Assembly (NCBI GenBank): GCA_020851795.1
Contig: JADZCA010000056.1
Span: 103,536-167,535 of the forward strand
From: Planctomycetota bacterium
Lineage (GTDB): Bacteria > Planctomycetota > PLA2 > JAEUHO01
Direction of reading: 5' to 3'
DNA length: 64,000 nt
Shown piece after piece: positions 33,764 to 42,023 of this stretch (position 1 is its first letter; every line of letters begins with the position of its first letter). The notes under the pieces were generated by a model, which was not told where the DNA came from, searched no databases, and saw nothing but the letters and a program-made list of their open reading frames with translations. The position numbers were made by a program, and so were the translations under genes.

Positions 33764-34996
33764 TCACTTCCCCCGCAGCGCGCGTCCGACGCGTGCGACC
33801 ACGTCGTCGCGGGTCGCGCGCGCCGCGGCGGCGTCGGCGGCGGGGGCGACGGGGACCTCCTCGGTCGGCACCCCGAGCGCGCCGAGCGGGCCCGCGGGGC
33901 CCACCGTCACGAGGGCCTTCACGTCGTAGGCGTCGCGCAGCGTCGGGAGCAGCGCCCGCGCGCCGCGCGCCCCGAACGTGCCGCCGTCGAGCAGCGCGAC
34001 GAGCAGGCCGCACGCCGCCGTGCCGTCGCGCACCGCCGACGCGTACGCGCGCAGCGCCGCCAGCGCGGCCGCGACCCCGGCGCTCGTGCGGTCGGGGCCC
34101 GGGGCGTCGTCGTAGGGGACCGCGACGACGACCACCGCGGGCGCGCCCGTGGCGTCGGGCCGGGTCACGACCGCGACGAGGTTCTCGCCGCCGCGCCCCT
34201 GCGCGAGCGCGTCGCCGACCGCGTCCCACGCGACCGCGAAGTCGATCGCCGTGGGCTTCTCGCGGTCGAGCGCCTCGTAGGCGTCGTCCTCGAGCACGAG
34301 CACCGGGACGCGCAGCGGGCCGTCGTCGGGCGCCAGCGCCGCGCGGCGCGAGGCGATCCACGGCGCGAGCGCCTCGGGCGAGCAGAGCGCCGACGCGTCG
34401 GCGTCGCGCGCGGCGCGCGAGGCCGCGGTGAGCGACGACGGCACGTCGAGGAAGGGCGCGATCGCGGCACGCGCCCCGGGCGACGGCGCGAGGAGGATCG
34501 CGGGGGCCGTGCCGTCCTCGACCTGGCGGAGGAAGCGCGTGACGCCCTCGGGGCTCGTGTCGGGGAGGCGGCCGGGGAGCGGGACGGCCCCGCGGCCGTC
34601 GGCGAGCGGGACCGGCGTGCCCGCGGCGCGCGTCGGGCTCCCCGCCCACGGGCGGAACGCGTCGCGGAGCACGACGGGGCCCTTCGGCGTCGTCAGCACG
34701 AGGTCGCGCGGCGAGCGCAGGTCGGCGACGCCGAGGGGGAAGGTCGCCGCGGTCGCCGGCGCGCCCGCGAGCGCCGCGAGGCGCTCGGCGAGGAACGCGC
34801 GCGCGGCCGCGTGCGGCGCGGTCCCGACGACCCGCGGCGAGAGCGCGGACGACGTGAGGCGCGCGAGGTCGTCGTCGGGCGTCGGCGCGGTGCCCGCGCC
34901 CGCGCCCGGCGCGTCGGCGGCTCGGCCCCGCGAGGCGGTGACGGGGAGCAGGGTCACGACGAGGGCGGCGACGAGGGCGAGGGCGCGCGGGCGCAT
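33764..34996 (-). CDS. Secreted M28-like protein with degenerate metal site
   Basis: A 410-aa protein with a Sec signal peptide at residues 1-26 (ALALVAALVVTLLPVTA, cleavage near GRAADA). The late segment ENLVAVV...VPYDDAPGPDRTSAGVAAALAALR aligns by eye with the M28 aminopeptidase core. The HYD and DDNASG metal ligands are changed to PYD and DRTSAG, so it is probably inactive or has another role. The middle resembles the PA-like insert of M28 proteins. The ATG lies 9 nt past TATCCT. The family call is tentative. Confidence 0.6.
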   Translation of the reverse strand: MRPRALALVAALVVTLLPVTASRGRAADAPGAGAGTAPTPDDDLARLTSSALSPRVVGTAPHAAARAFLAERLAALAGAPATAATFPLGVADLRSPRDLVLTTPKGPVVLRDAFRPWAGSPTRAAGTPVPLADGRGAVPLPGRLPDTSPEGVTRFLRQVEDGTAPAILLAPSPGARAAIAPFLDVPSSLTAASRAARDADASALCSPEALAPWIASRRAALAPDDGPLRVPVLVLEDDAYEALDREKPTAIDFAVAWDAVGDALAQGRGGENLVAVVTRPDATGAPAVVVVAVPYDDAPGPDRTSAGVAAALAALRAYASAVRDGTAACGLLVALLDGGTFGARGARALLPTLRDAYDVKALVTVGPAGPLGALGVPTEEVPVAPAADAAAARATRDDVVARVGRALRGK

Positions 34997-35005
34997 GGTC
35001 CCGGG

Positions 35006-35011
35006 AGGATA
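35006..35011 (-). promoter_or_regulatory. -10 element (TATCCT) of the M28-like/YjbR operon
   Basis: GTATCCT on the minus strand, 9 nt before the ATG, so the leader is absent or very short. Confidence 0.55.
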
Positions 35012-35049
35012 CGGGGACGAAATGCGGTCGGGGCCGGCGACCCGGCGCG

Positions 35050-35055
35050 TTCAAT
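35050..35055 (+). promoter_or_regulatory. Possible -10 element (TTCAAT) of the marR-type gene
   Basis: TTCAAT ends 8 nt before the ATG at 35064. It is a weaker match to the consensus but has the local leaderless spacing. Confidence 0.35.
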
Positions 35056-35063
35056 GACCGCCG

Positions 35064-35516
35064 ATGGGCACGCGCCACCAAGGTCCCGCCGACGAGGTCC
35101 TGGCGCTCGACGTGTTCGTCAAGCTGGTCCGGGCGACGGAGGCGGTCTCGGACCGGGTGCACGGGCACCTGCGGGCCGACCGGCTGACGGTGTCGCAGTT
35201 CGGCGTCCTCGAGGCGCTGCTCCACCTCGGCCCGATGTGCCAGAAGGAGCTCGGGAGCAAGCTCCTGCGCAGCGGCGGCAACGTGACGATGGTGGTGGAC
35301 AACCTCGAGAAGCGCGGGCTGGTGCGGCGCGAGCGCCGTCCCGAGAACCGCAAGTTCGTCACGGTGCACCTGACCGAGGAGGGCCGCGCGCTCGTCCGAC
35401 GCGTCTTCCCGCGCCACGTCGAGGCGGTCGTGCGCGAACTGTCGATCCTCTCCGCCGCCGAGCAGGAGACCCTCGGGCGGCTCCTGCGCACGCTGGGCCG
35501 CGGCACGCCGGCGTAG
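35064..35516 (+). CDS. MarR-family transcriptional regulator
   Basis: A 150-aa winged-helix repressor. DRLTVSQFGVLEALLHLGP leads into the HTH (CQKELGSKLLRSGGNVTMVV), and the wing is RRERRPENRKFVTVHLTEEG, with the conserved DxR-type basic turn. It is divergent from the M28-like operon across 67 nt and probably regulates it, itself, or both. The effector is unknown. Confidence 0.92.
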   Translation: MGTRHQGPADEVLALDVFVKLVRATEAVSDRVHGHLRADRLTVSQFGVLEALLHLGPMCQKELGSKLLRSGGNVTMVVDNLEKRGLVRRERRPENRKFVTVHLTEEGRALVRRVFPRHVEAVVRELSILSAAEQETLGRLLRTLGRGTPA

Positions 35517-35528
35517 GCCCGCAGCGCG

Positions 35529-35592
35529 GGACCCGCAGCGCAGTGCCGGACCCGCAGCGCAGTGCCAGGCACCGCGCTGCGGTGCCTGGCAC
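35529..35592. repeat. 19-bp tandem duplication plus 12-bp hairpin (family C)
   Basis: GGACCCGCAGCGCAGTGCC is repeated at 35529 and 35548. The second copy runs into a hairpin, GTGCCAGGCACC-7 nt-GGTGCCTGGCAC (35562-35592). It lies between the convergent MarR and GT2 genes, where it may serve as a bidirectional terminator. Confidence 0.7.
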
Positions 35593-35631
35593 CGAGTTGC
35601 GAGTTGCGCCTCCGGGGGGCGAACGACGGGC

Positions 35632-36399
35632 CTACCGCGGCCGGCGGCGCGTGAGGCGGTAGTGGCGGCGGATGCGGCGGACGCCCCAGAGCGCGCGGAA
35701 GAAGTCGGTCGGGCGCACCTTCGAGCCCGGCACGTCGCGCCACGACAGCAACGGCACCTCGACGACGACGTCCTCGGGCGGCGGCCCCTCGCCGTCGCGG
35801 TGGCGCCGCTCGAGCCGCGCGAGCACCTCGACGTCGAAGAGCCACCGCGTGACGAACGGCGCGTCGAAGAGCCCCGCCGGGGTCGCCTCCGCCCGGAACA
35901 GCTTCGCGCCGCACTGCGTGTCGTAGGTCGGCAGCCGCAGCATCCGCGCCACCCGCGCGGCGACGAAGCGCCCCGGGTAGTGGCGCAGGGCCCGCCGCTC
36001 GATGCGCGCGCCCAGCGCCTGCACGCGCGCGCCCATCGCCAGCCACGCGGCCGGGCGCTCCTCGAGCGTCGTCCGCAGGCGCGCGACCTCCGCGAAGGGC
36101 GTCGCGAGGTCGGCGTCCCACCAGCCGACGTAGGCCGCGCCCGACCGCAGTGCGGCGAGCACGCCCGCGCGCACGGCCTCGCCCTTGCCGACGTTGTGGG
36201 GGAGCGCGACCACCTCGACCCGCGGGCCCGCGTCGCGCGCAAGCTCCTCGAGGACCGCGCGCGTCCCGTCGCGGCTGCCGTCGTCCACGAGCGTCAGCGC
36301 GAGGTCGGGGTCCTGCGCGAGGCGGGCGCGGAACGCCCCGACGTCGAGGCGGTCCGCCTCGTCGAAGCACGGGACGACGAGCCGCACGCCGGACGCCAT
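35632..36399 (-). CDS. Family 2 glycosyltransferase (polyprenyl-phosphate glucosyltransferase-like)
   Basis: A 255-aa GT-A enzyme with VDDGSRDGT and WWDADLATP for nucleotide and metal binding. YDTQCGAKLFR resembles the DTQCGFKLF block of dolichyl/undecaprenyl-phosphate glucosyltransferases. WRDVPGSKVRPTDFF near the end is also typical. The start is placed at the ATG with GGAG 10 nt upstream; an earlier ATG at 36447 lies inside a TATGAC sequence that may be the -10 element. It probably loads a sugar on a lipid carrier. Confidence 0.86.
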   Translation of the reverse strand: MASGVRLVVPCFDEADRLDVGAFRARLAQDPDLALTLVDDGSRDGTRAVLEELARDAGPRVEVVALPHNVGKGEAVRAGVLAALRSGAAYVGWWDADLATPFAEVARLRTTLEERPAAWLAMGARVQALGARIERRALRHYPGRFVAARVARMLRLPTYDTQCGAKLFRAEATPAGLFDAPFVTRWLFDVEVLARLERRHRDGEGPPPEDVVVEVPLLSWRDVPGSKVRPTDFFRALWGVRRIRRHYRLTRRRPR

Positions 36400-36579
36400 C
36401 GCTTCGGGACTCCGCCCGCCCGCAGGGGCCGGGCGCGGCGACGTCATACCCCGGGGCCCGTCGCCGAATGGACCCGATTCCGGCGGACCGAGGGTCGCCA
36501 CGGGCCCCGCGCCGGGGGCCTCGGCGGGGGGGATCCCCCGGCGTCCCCCGGGGCTCAGCCCGAACCGACTCAGGACGAT

Positions 36580-36607
36580 TTGACATTGAATCGTCATGCA
36601 CTACCCT
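36580..36607 (+). promoter_or_regulatory. Full sigma70-type promoter of the pirin gene
   Basis: TTGACA at 36580-36585, a 16-nt spacer and TACCCT at 36602-36607. It is one of the few promoters here with a consensus -35 box. Transcription would begin near 36614. Confidence 0.7.
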
Positions 36608-36631
36608 GCGGGCCGACCGATGGAGATCGCC

Positions 36632-37486
36632 ATGACGACGTCTCGACGCGACATGCTCAAGGGTGCGGCCGCCGCGGCGGCGGCTGCGGCGGCGGGGGGC
36701 CTCTCGGCCTGCGCCGGCGGGGTGCGCTCCGGCAAGACGGCGGTGCCGGCGCTCGGGGCGGCCGGCGTGGCGGTCCCCGACGCGGCGATGGTCCTGCGTC
36801 CGGCGGAGGAGCGCGGGGCGGCCGACCACGGCTGGCTCGACACGCGCCACACGTTCTCGTTCGCGTCCTACTACGACCCGCGCCACATGGGCTTCCGCGC
36901 GCTGCGGGTGATCAACGACGACCGCATCGCGGGCGGCGGGGGCTTCCCGATGCACCCGCACCGCGACATGGAGATCGTCACCTACGTCCTCGACGGCGCG
37001 CTCGAGCACAAGGACAGCCTCGGCAACGGCTCGGTGATCCGGCCGGGCGAGGCGCAGCGCATGAGCGCGGGCCGCGGCATCCGGCACAGCGAGTTCAACC
37101 CGAGCCGCCGCGACGACGTGCACCTGCTCCAGATCTGGATCGAGCCCGACCTTGCGGGGGTGGAGCCCTCCTACGAGCAGAAGCCGATCCCGCCCGCCGA
37201 CCGCACGAACCGTCTCCAGGTGGTCGCGTCGGCCGACGGCCGCGACGGGAGCGTGCGCATCCACTCGACGACGTCGCTGTACGCGACGGTGGTCGAGCCG
37301 GGCCGCACGGTCGCGCACGCGGTCGAGCCGGGCCGTCACGCGTGGCTGCACGTCGCGCGCGGGGCGGTGACGGTCAACGGCAGGCCGATGAAGGACGGCG
37401 ACGGCCTCGCGGTCACTGCGCCCGGCCTGCTCGAGCTCACCGGACGCGACCGCGGCGCCGAGGTGCTCGTCTTCGACCTCGCGTAG
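36632..37486 (+). CDS. Tat-exported pirin-family (YhhW-like) putative lipoprotein
   Basis: A 284-aa bicupin. The N-terminus has a twin-arginine motif (TSRRDMLKG), a poly-Ala hydrophobic stretch and a lipobox-like LSAC, so export by Tat and lipidation are predicted. The metal site of quercetinase-type pirins is intact: H108 and H110 (HPHRDME), H152 and E154 (IRHSEFN). The core (WLDTRHTFSFASYYDP, PSYEQKPI) is close to YhhW-like pirins, which are normally cytoplasmic. The ATG at 36632 with GGAG 6 nt upstream is preferred over 36620. Substrate unknown. Confidence 0.88.
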   Translation: MTTSRRDMLKGAAAAAAAAAAGGLSACAGGVRSGKTAVPALGAAGVAVPDAAMVLRPAEERGAADHGWLDTRHTFSFASYYDPRHMGFRALRVINDDRIAGGGGFPMHPHRDMEIVTYVLDGALEHKDSLGNGSVIRPGEAQRMSAGRGIRHSEFNPSRRDDVHLLQIWIEPDLAGVEPSYEQKPIPPADRTNRLQVVASADGRDGSVRIHSTTSLYATVVEPGRTVAHAVEPGRHAWLHVARGAVTVNGRPMKDGDGLAVTAPGLLELTGRDRGAEVLVFDLA

Positions 37487-37628
37487 CCGACGGAACGACC
37501 CGGGCGATCCTCGGTGGCCGCCGTCCGCGCGGGGCGCGGACATCCCCGCCGACTTGCGGTGCGGAGTCCGGTGACCGTCCGTCGACGACCGTCACGGCAG
37601 ATCGTCGCTGAGATCGCGACTCGCGCCT

Positions 37629-38975
37629 TCAGCTTGGAACTGCCCCCCCCTCGCCTTCCGACAACGCCTTCGAGTAGGCGGCGAGACTGACGGACCGCGG
37701 ATCGTCCCAGAGGCGCTGGAACTCCGCCTCGCGGGCGTCCGCGTTCACCTCGTAGTCGATGCCGATCAGTGTGTACGAGGACGTGGGCCCGCCGGACTCC
37801 GACTTGCGATAGTGCGGTCGGAACGCGCGGACAACCGGGTCGCCAGCCCGTGCGAAACGGCAAATCCCGCAGTGCGCCGGGTCGTCGTTCTTGACCCCCT
37901 CGTCGCGCGGGAGGCACTTCACCTCGTAGCCCTTGGGGTGAGCCCGCAACAACTCGCCGTGCGCAACGAGCGCCGCTGCCGCGTGGCGACGCCAATCATC
38001 CCCTCGCTTGTCGGTCGCCGACGGGACGAGAAACAGCCTACGCACGGTGACCCCCTTGCCGAGGGCGTGTCGCGACGCGCTGAAGAATCTGCTGCTCGGG
38101 CCGAGCTCGCTCCAGAAGTTGAGCGTCGAGATCGCGTCGTACGAGTCCCCCGCCTCCATCCGCGCGATGGTATCGGCGAACAGGCGATCGATGAGCGAGC
38201 TCGGAGAGGCCGGACGGAACTTGAACGGCCGGCCTCGCATCATGTACGCACGGACTTCGGTCGCCGTCTCGAGCAGCATGTCGGTGATGGCGGTGATGAG
38301 GGGCAAGAACTGCCGATTTTCTCCGGAGTTCCAACCGCTAATCTCGTCGTGAATTCGTCTTGCGTCCCGCGTGAAGACCTTGGCAGTGACGAACCGATCG
38401 ATCAGCCCGCTCTGGAGCCAAGCCAGTAGCTGCTCCTCCAGCGAGATCAGTCCGTTCGGCGAGAACTCGTACCAGTGGATCGACAGCGCCGCGATGTCGA
38501 ACGGGAGCGGTACGCCGGACAACTTTGGATTGAACTGTGCGTCGCAGATGACGAAGAGTGGCGCTCGAGCCTGCTGCGCCCGACCGATCTCGTACATCAC
38601 GTTCGGGTTCCAGAGGAGCGGAGCGGTGGCGGCCGATTGGCTCCGATCGATGCCGGATGCGCGCCTCGGGGTAATGTCGGCAATGAAGAGATCCGCGCGT
38701 TCGATGGCGTCGTCAAGCGCCGAGAGTACGCTCGGCTGCGGGTCATGCTCCAGCGCCACGAGCTGGTACGGAGCGCCGGCTCGAGGTCGGCCGCAGTGAG
38801 CGCAGCTGGGGGCGAGGAAGCTCCGGAGGCGCTCGAAGATGAAGGGGAACCGCTCCCCGAACTCCGAGATGAAGAACGCTTGGCGCGCTCCTTCGGAAAT
38901 CGCTCGAACGGGCTGCGGGTGGAAGGGGCAGCCCCCAGCCGAGTCACCAGACGCAGGGCCCGGAACTTGGTCCAT
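37629..38975 (-). CDS. Lower-GC protein with deoxyribosyltransferase/TIR-like N-domain; candidate defence gene
   Basis: A 448-aa protein whose base and codon use are clearly less GC-rich than the neighbours. Residues about 30-190 have the layout of nucleoside 2-deoxyribosyltransferase/TIR-like effector domains: AFFISEFGERFPFIFERL, ADLFIADIT, NPNVMYEIGRA with candidate catalytic E129, and PFDIAALSIHWYEF. The rest (about 200-448) is an unrecognised domain with FFSASRHALGKGVTVRRLFLV and a CGIC motif; SCAHC lies in the N-part. Such domains often degrade NAD or nucleotides in phage defence, which is inference here. A run of eight G sits near the 3' end. It stands alone and looks acquired. Confidence 0.7.
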   Translation of the reverse strand: MDQVPGPASGDSAGGCPFHPQPVRAISEGARQAFFISEFGERFPFIFERLRSFLAPSCAHCGRPRAGAPYQLVALEHDPQPSVLSALDDAIERADLFIADITPRRASGIDRSQSAATAPLLWNPNVMYEIGRAQQARAPLFVICDAQFNPKLSGVPLPFDIAALSIHWYEFSPNGLISLEEQLLAWLQSGLIDRFVTAKVFTRDARRIHDEISGWNSGENRQFLPLITAITDMLLETATEVRAYMMRGRPFKFRPASPSSLIDRLFADTIARMEAGDSYDAISTLNFWSELGPSSRFFSASRHALGKGVTVRRLFLVPSATDKRGDDWRRHAAAALVAHGELLRAHPKGYEVKCLPRDEGVKNDDPAHCGICRFARAGDPVVRAFRPHYRKSESGGPTSSYTLIGIDYEVNADAREAEFQRLWDDPRSVSLAAYSKALSEGEGGAVPS

Positions 38976-39006
38976 CGTCGGCGGTCTTCTCCAGTTGAGC
39001 GCTCGG

Positions 39007-39012
39007 AGCGTA
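39007..39012 (-). promoter_or_regulatory. -10 element (TACGCT) of the island gene
   Basis: CTACGCT on the minus strand, 31 nt before the ATG at 38975. Confidence 0.4.
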
Positions 39013-39110
39013 GCAGGGGCCTCGCAGTCTTGCTCCGCCGGGGGGGCTCTCCCCGGTGCGCGCGTCGGTCCCCGGTGTCTGTGTGTGTGACGCGCTCAGC
39101 CGCGTAGCCC

Positions 39111-41687
39111 CTACCTGCGCGTCGGCGGCTCGAGGAACTCGCGCGGGACGAGCGGGACCAGCCCGGAGAGCGTCGCGTCGCGCGCCGCCTCGTCCCACGC
39201 GCGCGCGTCGAGGCGCGCCGCGCGGCCGAGCTCGCGGGCGCCCTCGTCGGGGCGGCCCGCGAGCGCGAGCGCCTTCGCGCGGCCGAGCAGCGCCGCGACC
39301 GACGTCGGGTCCTTGGCGAGCGCCGCCTCGAGCTCGAACAGCGCCTGCTTGCCGTCGCCACGGGCCAGCGCCTCGAGGCCCAGCAGCGTGCGCGCGCGCG
39401 CCGCGAGCTGCTCGGCCACCGCACGGTCCGCCCGCGCCGCCACCGCGCGCGCCTCGAGCACGAGGTCGGTGTCCACGACCGCGAACGGGTCGGCGAGCAG
39501 CGCGCGGTAGATCGCCAGCGCGCGCGCGTCGCGACCGTCGCGCGCGAGCGCCGCCGCCTCGGCCCGCAGCGGCTCGGGGTCGAGCCGGCCCGCGCGCAGC
39601 AGGGCGGCGAGCCGCACGGTCGCCCCCTCGCGGTCCGCCTTGGCGAGCTCGCCCGCGCCGAGCGGCGTCGCGGCCGTGCCGCCGGCGCGCTCCACGTCGT
39701 CGCCGGCGTCGAGCCAGCGCGTCGCCTCGCGCGCCACCTCCGGCGTGAGGAACGGCCCCGCGGCCAGCGTGAGCGCGAGGATGTTCACGCGGTCGCTCAC
39801 CGGCGCCCGCTCGGCCTCGGCGAGGCGGAACGACTCCGCGAGCAGCTCCGCCGGGAGCCCCTGCCCGCGGCGCGCGGCCTTCTCCTTCGCGTCGCGCAGC
39901 GCGGCGCCCGCGCGCGCGAGCTCGCCCTGGCGGCGGTAGACGCGCGCGTAGCCGACGTCCACCTCGAAGCGGCTCGCGTCGAGCGCCTTCGCCTCGTTGT
40001 AGGCGCGCAGGACCGCGGCCACGTCGGCGACGGGTTGCTCGCGGCGGTCGCCGTCGGCCGCCTGCATCCGGTGCAGCGCCGCGGCGTCCACCGGCCGCTC
40101 GGGGCCGAGGAGCAGGTGCCCGACGCGCATCGGCACGTCGAAGCGCGTGGGGTCGAGGCGTCGCGCCTCGTCGAGGACCTCGCGCGCCTGCGCCGCGCGG
40201 CCGGCGAGCTCGTGCAGGCGGGCGACGTCGAGCCGCGCCTCGGTCGCCCCCGCGTCCCACGCGAGCAGCGTCGCGTAGGCCTCGAGCGCGGCCGGCACGT
40301 CGCCGCCCCGCGCGCGCCCGGCCGCGACCTCGTACGCGCGCTCGCGCGACGCGTCGCTCGCACGGTAGGAGCCGTCGTGAAGGCGCGACGCCGCGCCGCG
40401 CGCGGACGCGGTCGTGGCGAGCAGCGCGAGGCCCGTGGCGACGGCGGCGGGAAACGTCGCACGCCGCGACGGGGACGCGGCGCGCCCGTGCGCGGCGGCG
40501 GCGCCCGCTGCGAGGCCCGCGAGGAGCACCGTGGACGACGCGAGCAGCGGGTTCTCGGCGAGCGAGGCGACGGCGACGGCGAGCAGGAGGCCGACGAGCG
40601 CCGCGGGGCCCGCTCCGTCGCCCTCGGCCGCGGCCCGGCGCGTCGCGCGGACCGCCACGACGAGCGCGAGGACGATCCACGCCGCGAGCGCGAGGCCGGC
40701 GCCGACGCCGCCCTCGACGGCGACGTGGAGCACGTCGTCGTGCGCGGCGAGCGGGCGGCGTCCGGCGGAAATGCGCGCCTCGTCGGGGTCGCGCACGCGC
40801 AGCGCCTGCGCGGGGAAGCCGTACGCGCCGTGGCCGAGCAGCGGCCGCTCGGCGACGAGGGCGACGGCGGCGCGCGCCAGCCCGACGCGGACGCGCACGG
40901 TGTCGGGGCGGCCGACGACGCGCTCGGCGACGGGCGCGCCCGAGACGACGCCGGCGACGGCGGCCGCGCCGAGCAGCGCGAGGCCCGCGGCGACGGCGAG
41001 GAGCGGGCGGCCGGCGCGGCCCCGCGCGAGCGCGAGCGCGACGGGCAGGGCGAGCGCGGCGGCGCCGAGGCCGGTGCGGCTGCCGGTGCCGACGATGGCG
41101 GCCGCGACGGCGACGGCGGGGGCCACGCGGAGCGGGCGCGGGCGGCCGCGCGGCGTGAGCGCGGCGACGGGGAGGAGCGCGGCGAGCGCGGGGCCCGCGA
41201 CGCCCGCGCGGCCGAACGGGCCGACGGCGGGGAGGCCGAGCGCGTGCTCGCCGAGCGTCCAGACGGCGGCGAGCGTGGCCAGCGCGGTCGTGGCGCGCAG
41301 CGCGGCGGCGAGTGCGTCGCGTCGCGCGAGGCCGCGGGCGCCCGCGACGACGGCGAGTGCGAGCAGCGCGGGGGCCAGCGGCGGGCCGACGAAGGCGAGC
41401 GGGCCGGGCGTGGCGCCGGTGGGGGCGACCACGCTCGAGAGGACGACGAGCGCGCCCGCGACCGCGGCGAGGGCGGCGAGCACGAGCGCGGGACGCGACG
41501 GCCGTGCGCCCGGGCGCGCGGCGACGAGCGCGCACGCGGCGAAGGCGAGCGGGAGGCGGACCGCCTCGTCGTCGGGGACGACGCCGAGGCGCTCGAGCGC
41601 GGCGGGAACGAGCAGCACGAGCGCGCCCGCCCCCGCGAGGCGGCGGGCGAGGGCGGCGGGGGCGGCGTCGGGGGGCGCGTCTCGCAC
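39111..41687 (-). CDS. O-antigen-ligase-like polytopic protein with C-terminal TPR region
   Basis: An 858-aa protein. The first 430 residues are ten or more hydrophobic helices with a periplasmic loop containing RPLLGHGAYGFPAQAL and AHDDVLHVAVEGGVGAG, the Wzy_C/O-antigen ligase (WaaL) pattern. The second half is Ala/Leu/Arg-rich TPR-like repeats (EARLDVARLHELAGRAAQAREVL). It may ligate or polymerise a surface polysaccharide, with TPRs for assembly. The GTG lies 6 nt after TACGCT, so the mRNA is probably leaderless. The sugar is unknown. Confidence 0.78.
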   Translation of the reverse strand: MRDAPPDAAPAALARRLAGAGALVLLVPAALERLGVVPDDEAVRLPLAFAACALVAARPGARPSRPALVLAALAAVAGALVVLSSVVAPTGATPGPLAFVGPPLAPALLALAVVAGARGLARRDALAAALRATTALATLAAVWTLGEHALGLPAVGPFGRAGVAGPALAALLPVAALTPRGRPRPLRVAPAVAVAAAIVGTGSRTGLGAAALALPVALALARGRAGRPLLAVAAGLALLGAAAVAGVVSGAPVAERVVGRPDTVRVRVGLARAAVALVAERPLLGHGAYGFPAQALRVRDPDEARISAGRRPLAAHDDVLHVAVEGGVGAGLALAAWIVLALVVAVRATRRAAAEGDGAGPAALVGLLLAVAVASLAENPLLASSTVLLAGLAAGAAAAHGRAASPSRRATFPAAVATGLALLATTASARGAASRLHDGSYRASDASRERAYEVAAGRARGGDVPAALEAYATLLAWDAGATEARLDVARLHELAGRAAQAREVLDEARRLDPTRFDVPMRVGHLLLGPERPVDAAALHRMQAADGDRREQPVADVAAVLRAYNEAKALDASRFEVDVGYARVYRRQGELARAGAALRDAKEKAARRGQGLPAELLAESFRLAEAERAPVSDRVNILALTLAAGPFLTPEVAREATRWLDAGDDVERAGGTAATPLGAGELAKADREGATVRLAALLRAGRLDPEPLRAEAAALARDGRDARALAIYRALLADPFAVVDTDLVLEARAVAARADRAVAEQLAARARTLLGLEALARGDGKQALFELEAALAKDPTSVAALLGRAKALALAGRPDEGARELGRAARLDARAWDEAARDATLSGLVPLVPREFLEPPTRR

Positions 41688-41693
41688 GATCTC

Positions 41694-41699
41694 AGCGTA
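41694..41699 (-). promoter_or_regulatory. -10 element (TACGCT) of the O-antigen-ligase-like gene
   Basis: GTCTACGCT on the minus strand, 6 nt before the GTG. The 336-nt gap 41688-42023 also contains the REP cluster and the ftsY terminator and no gene. Confidence 0.55.
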
Positions 41700-41832
41700 G
41701 ACGCCGGGCGGCCGAACTCCTTCCCGGGGGGCCGGCTCGCCGCGGCGCCGGCCGCTCGACGACGGCGGGTCGAGACGGGGCCGTCGCCTGGGGCGCCGAC
41801 CGGATCCCGACGTCTCCCGCTGGCAGGGCGAT

Positions 41833-41925
41833 CCCCTGTCCCCGACGTCCCCAAGTTGCGGGGAGATCACCTGGCCCCGGTCTCCCCAAGTTGCGGGGAG
41901 ATCACCTGACCCCGGTCTCCCCGGA
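41833..41925 (-). repeat. REP cluster (family A), second genomic site
   Basis: Two full units and flanking partial units of the element seen around the RAYT gene: TCCCCAAGTTGCGGGGAGATC hairpins followed by ACCTG(A/G)CCCC. The loop AAGTTGC resembles that of the RAYT-linked copies (AACTT, AAGATGC), so this site was probably seeded by the same or a related transposase. Confidence 0.82.
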
Positions 41926-41996
41926 CCCGCGCTTCTCTGGCGTCTGCCTCCACGGACGCGGCTTGCGGTCCGACGCGGCGCGGCGTCTTTGCGTTC

Positions 41997-42023
41997 GCGG
42001 ATCGGGCGTCGCGCCCGATCCGC
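41997..42023 (-). terminator. 12-bp hairpin directly after ftsY
   Basis: GCGGATCGGGCG-TCG-CGCCCGATCCGC abuts the ftsY stop. There is no U-tract on the transcript side, so it may be a Rho-aided or 3'-protecting stem. Confidence 0.5.

Noticed and set aside
36400..36597. N-terminal extension of the second GT2 up to 36597
   Set aside because: The extra 66 residues are low-complexity Pro/Gly sequence crossing the pirin promoter; the GT-A fold begins right after the ATG at 36399.
36596..36631. Earlier ATG codons for the pirin gene (36596 and 36620)
   Set aside because: 36596 lies upstream of the -10 hexamer and so would not be transcribed; 36620 has no ribosome-binding site, whereas 36632 has GGAG at the right distance and gives a canonical Tat signal.
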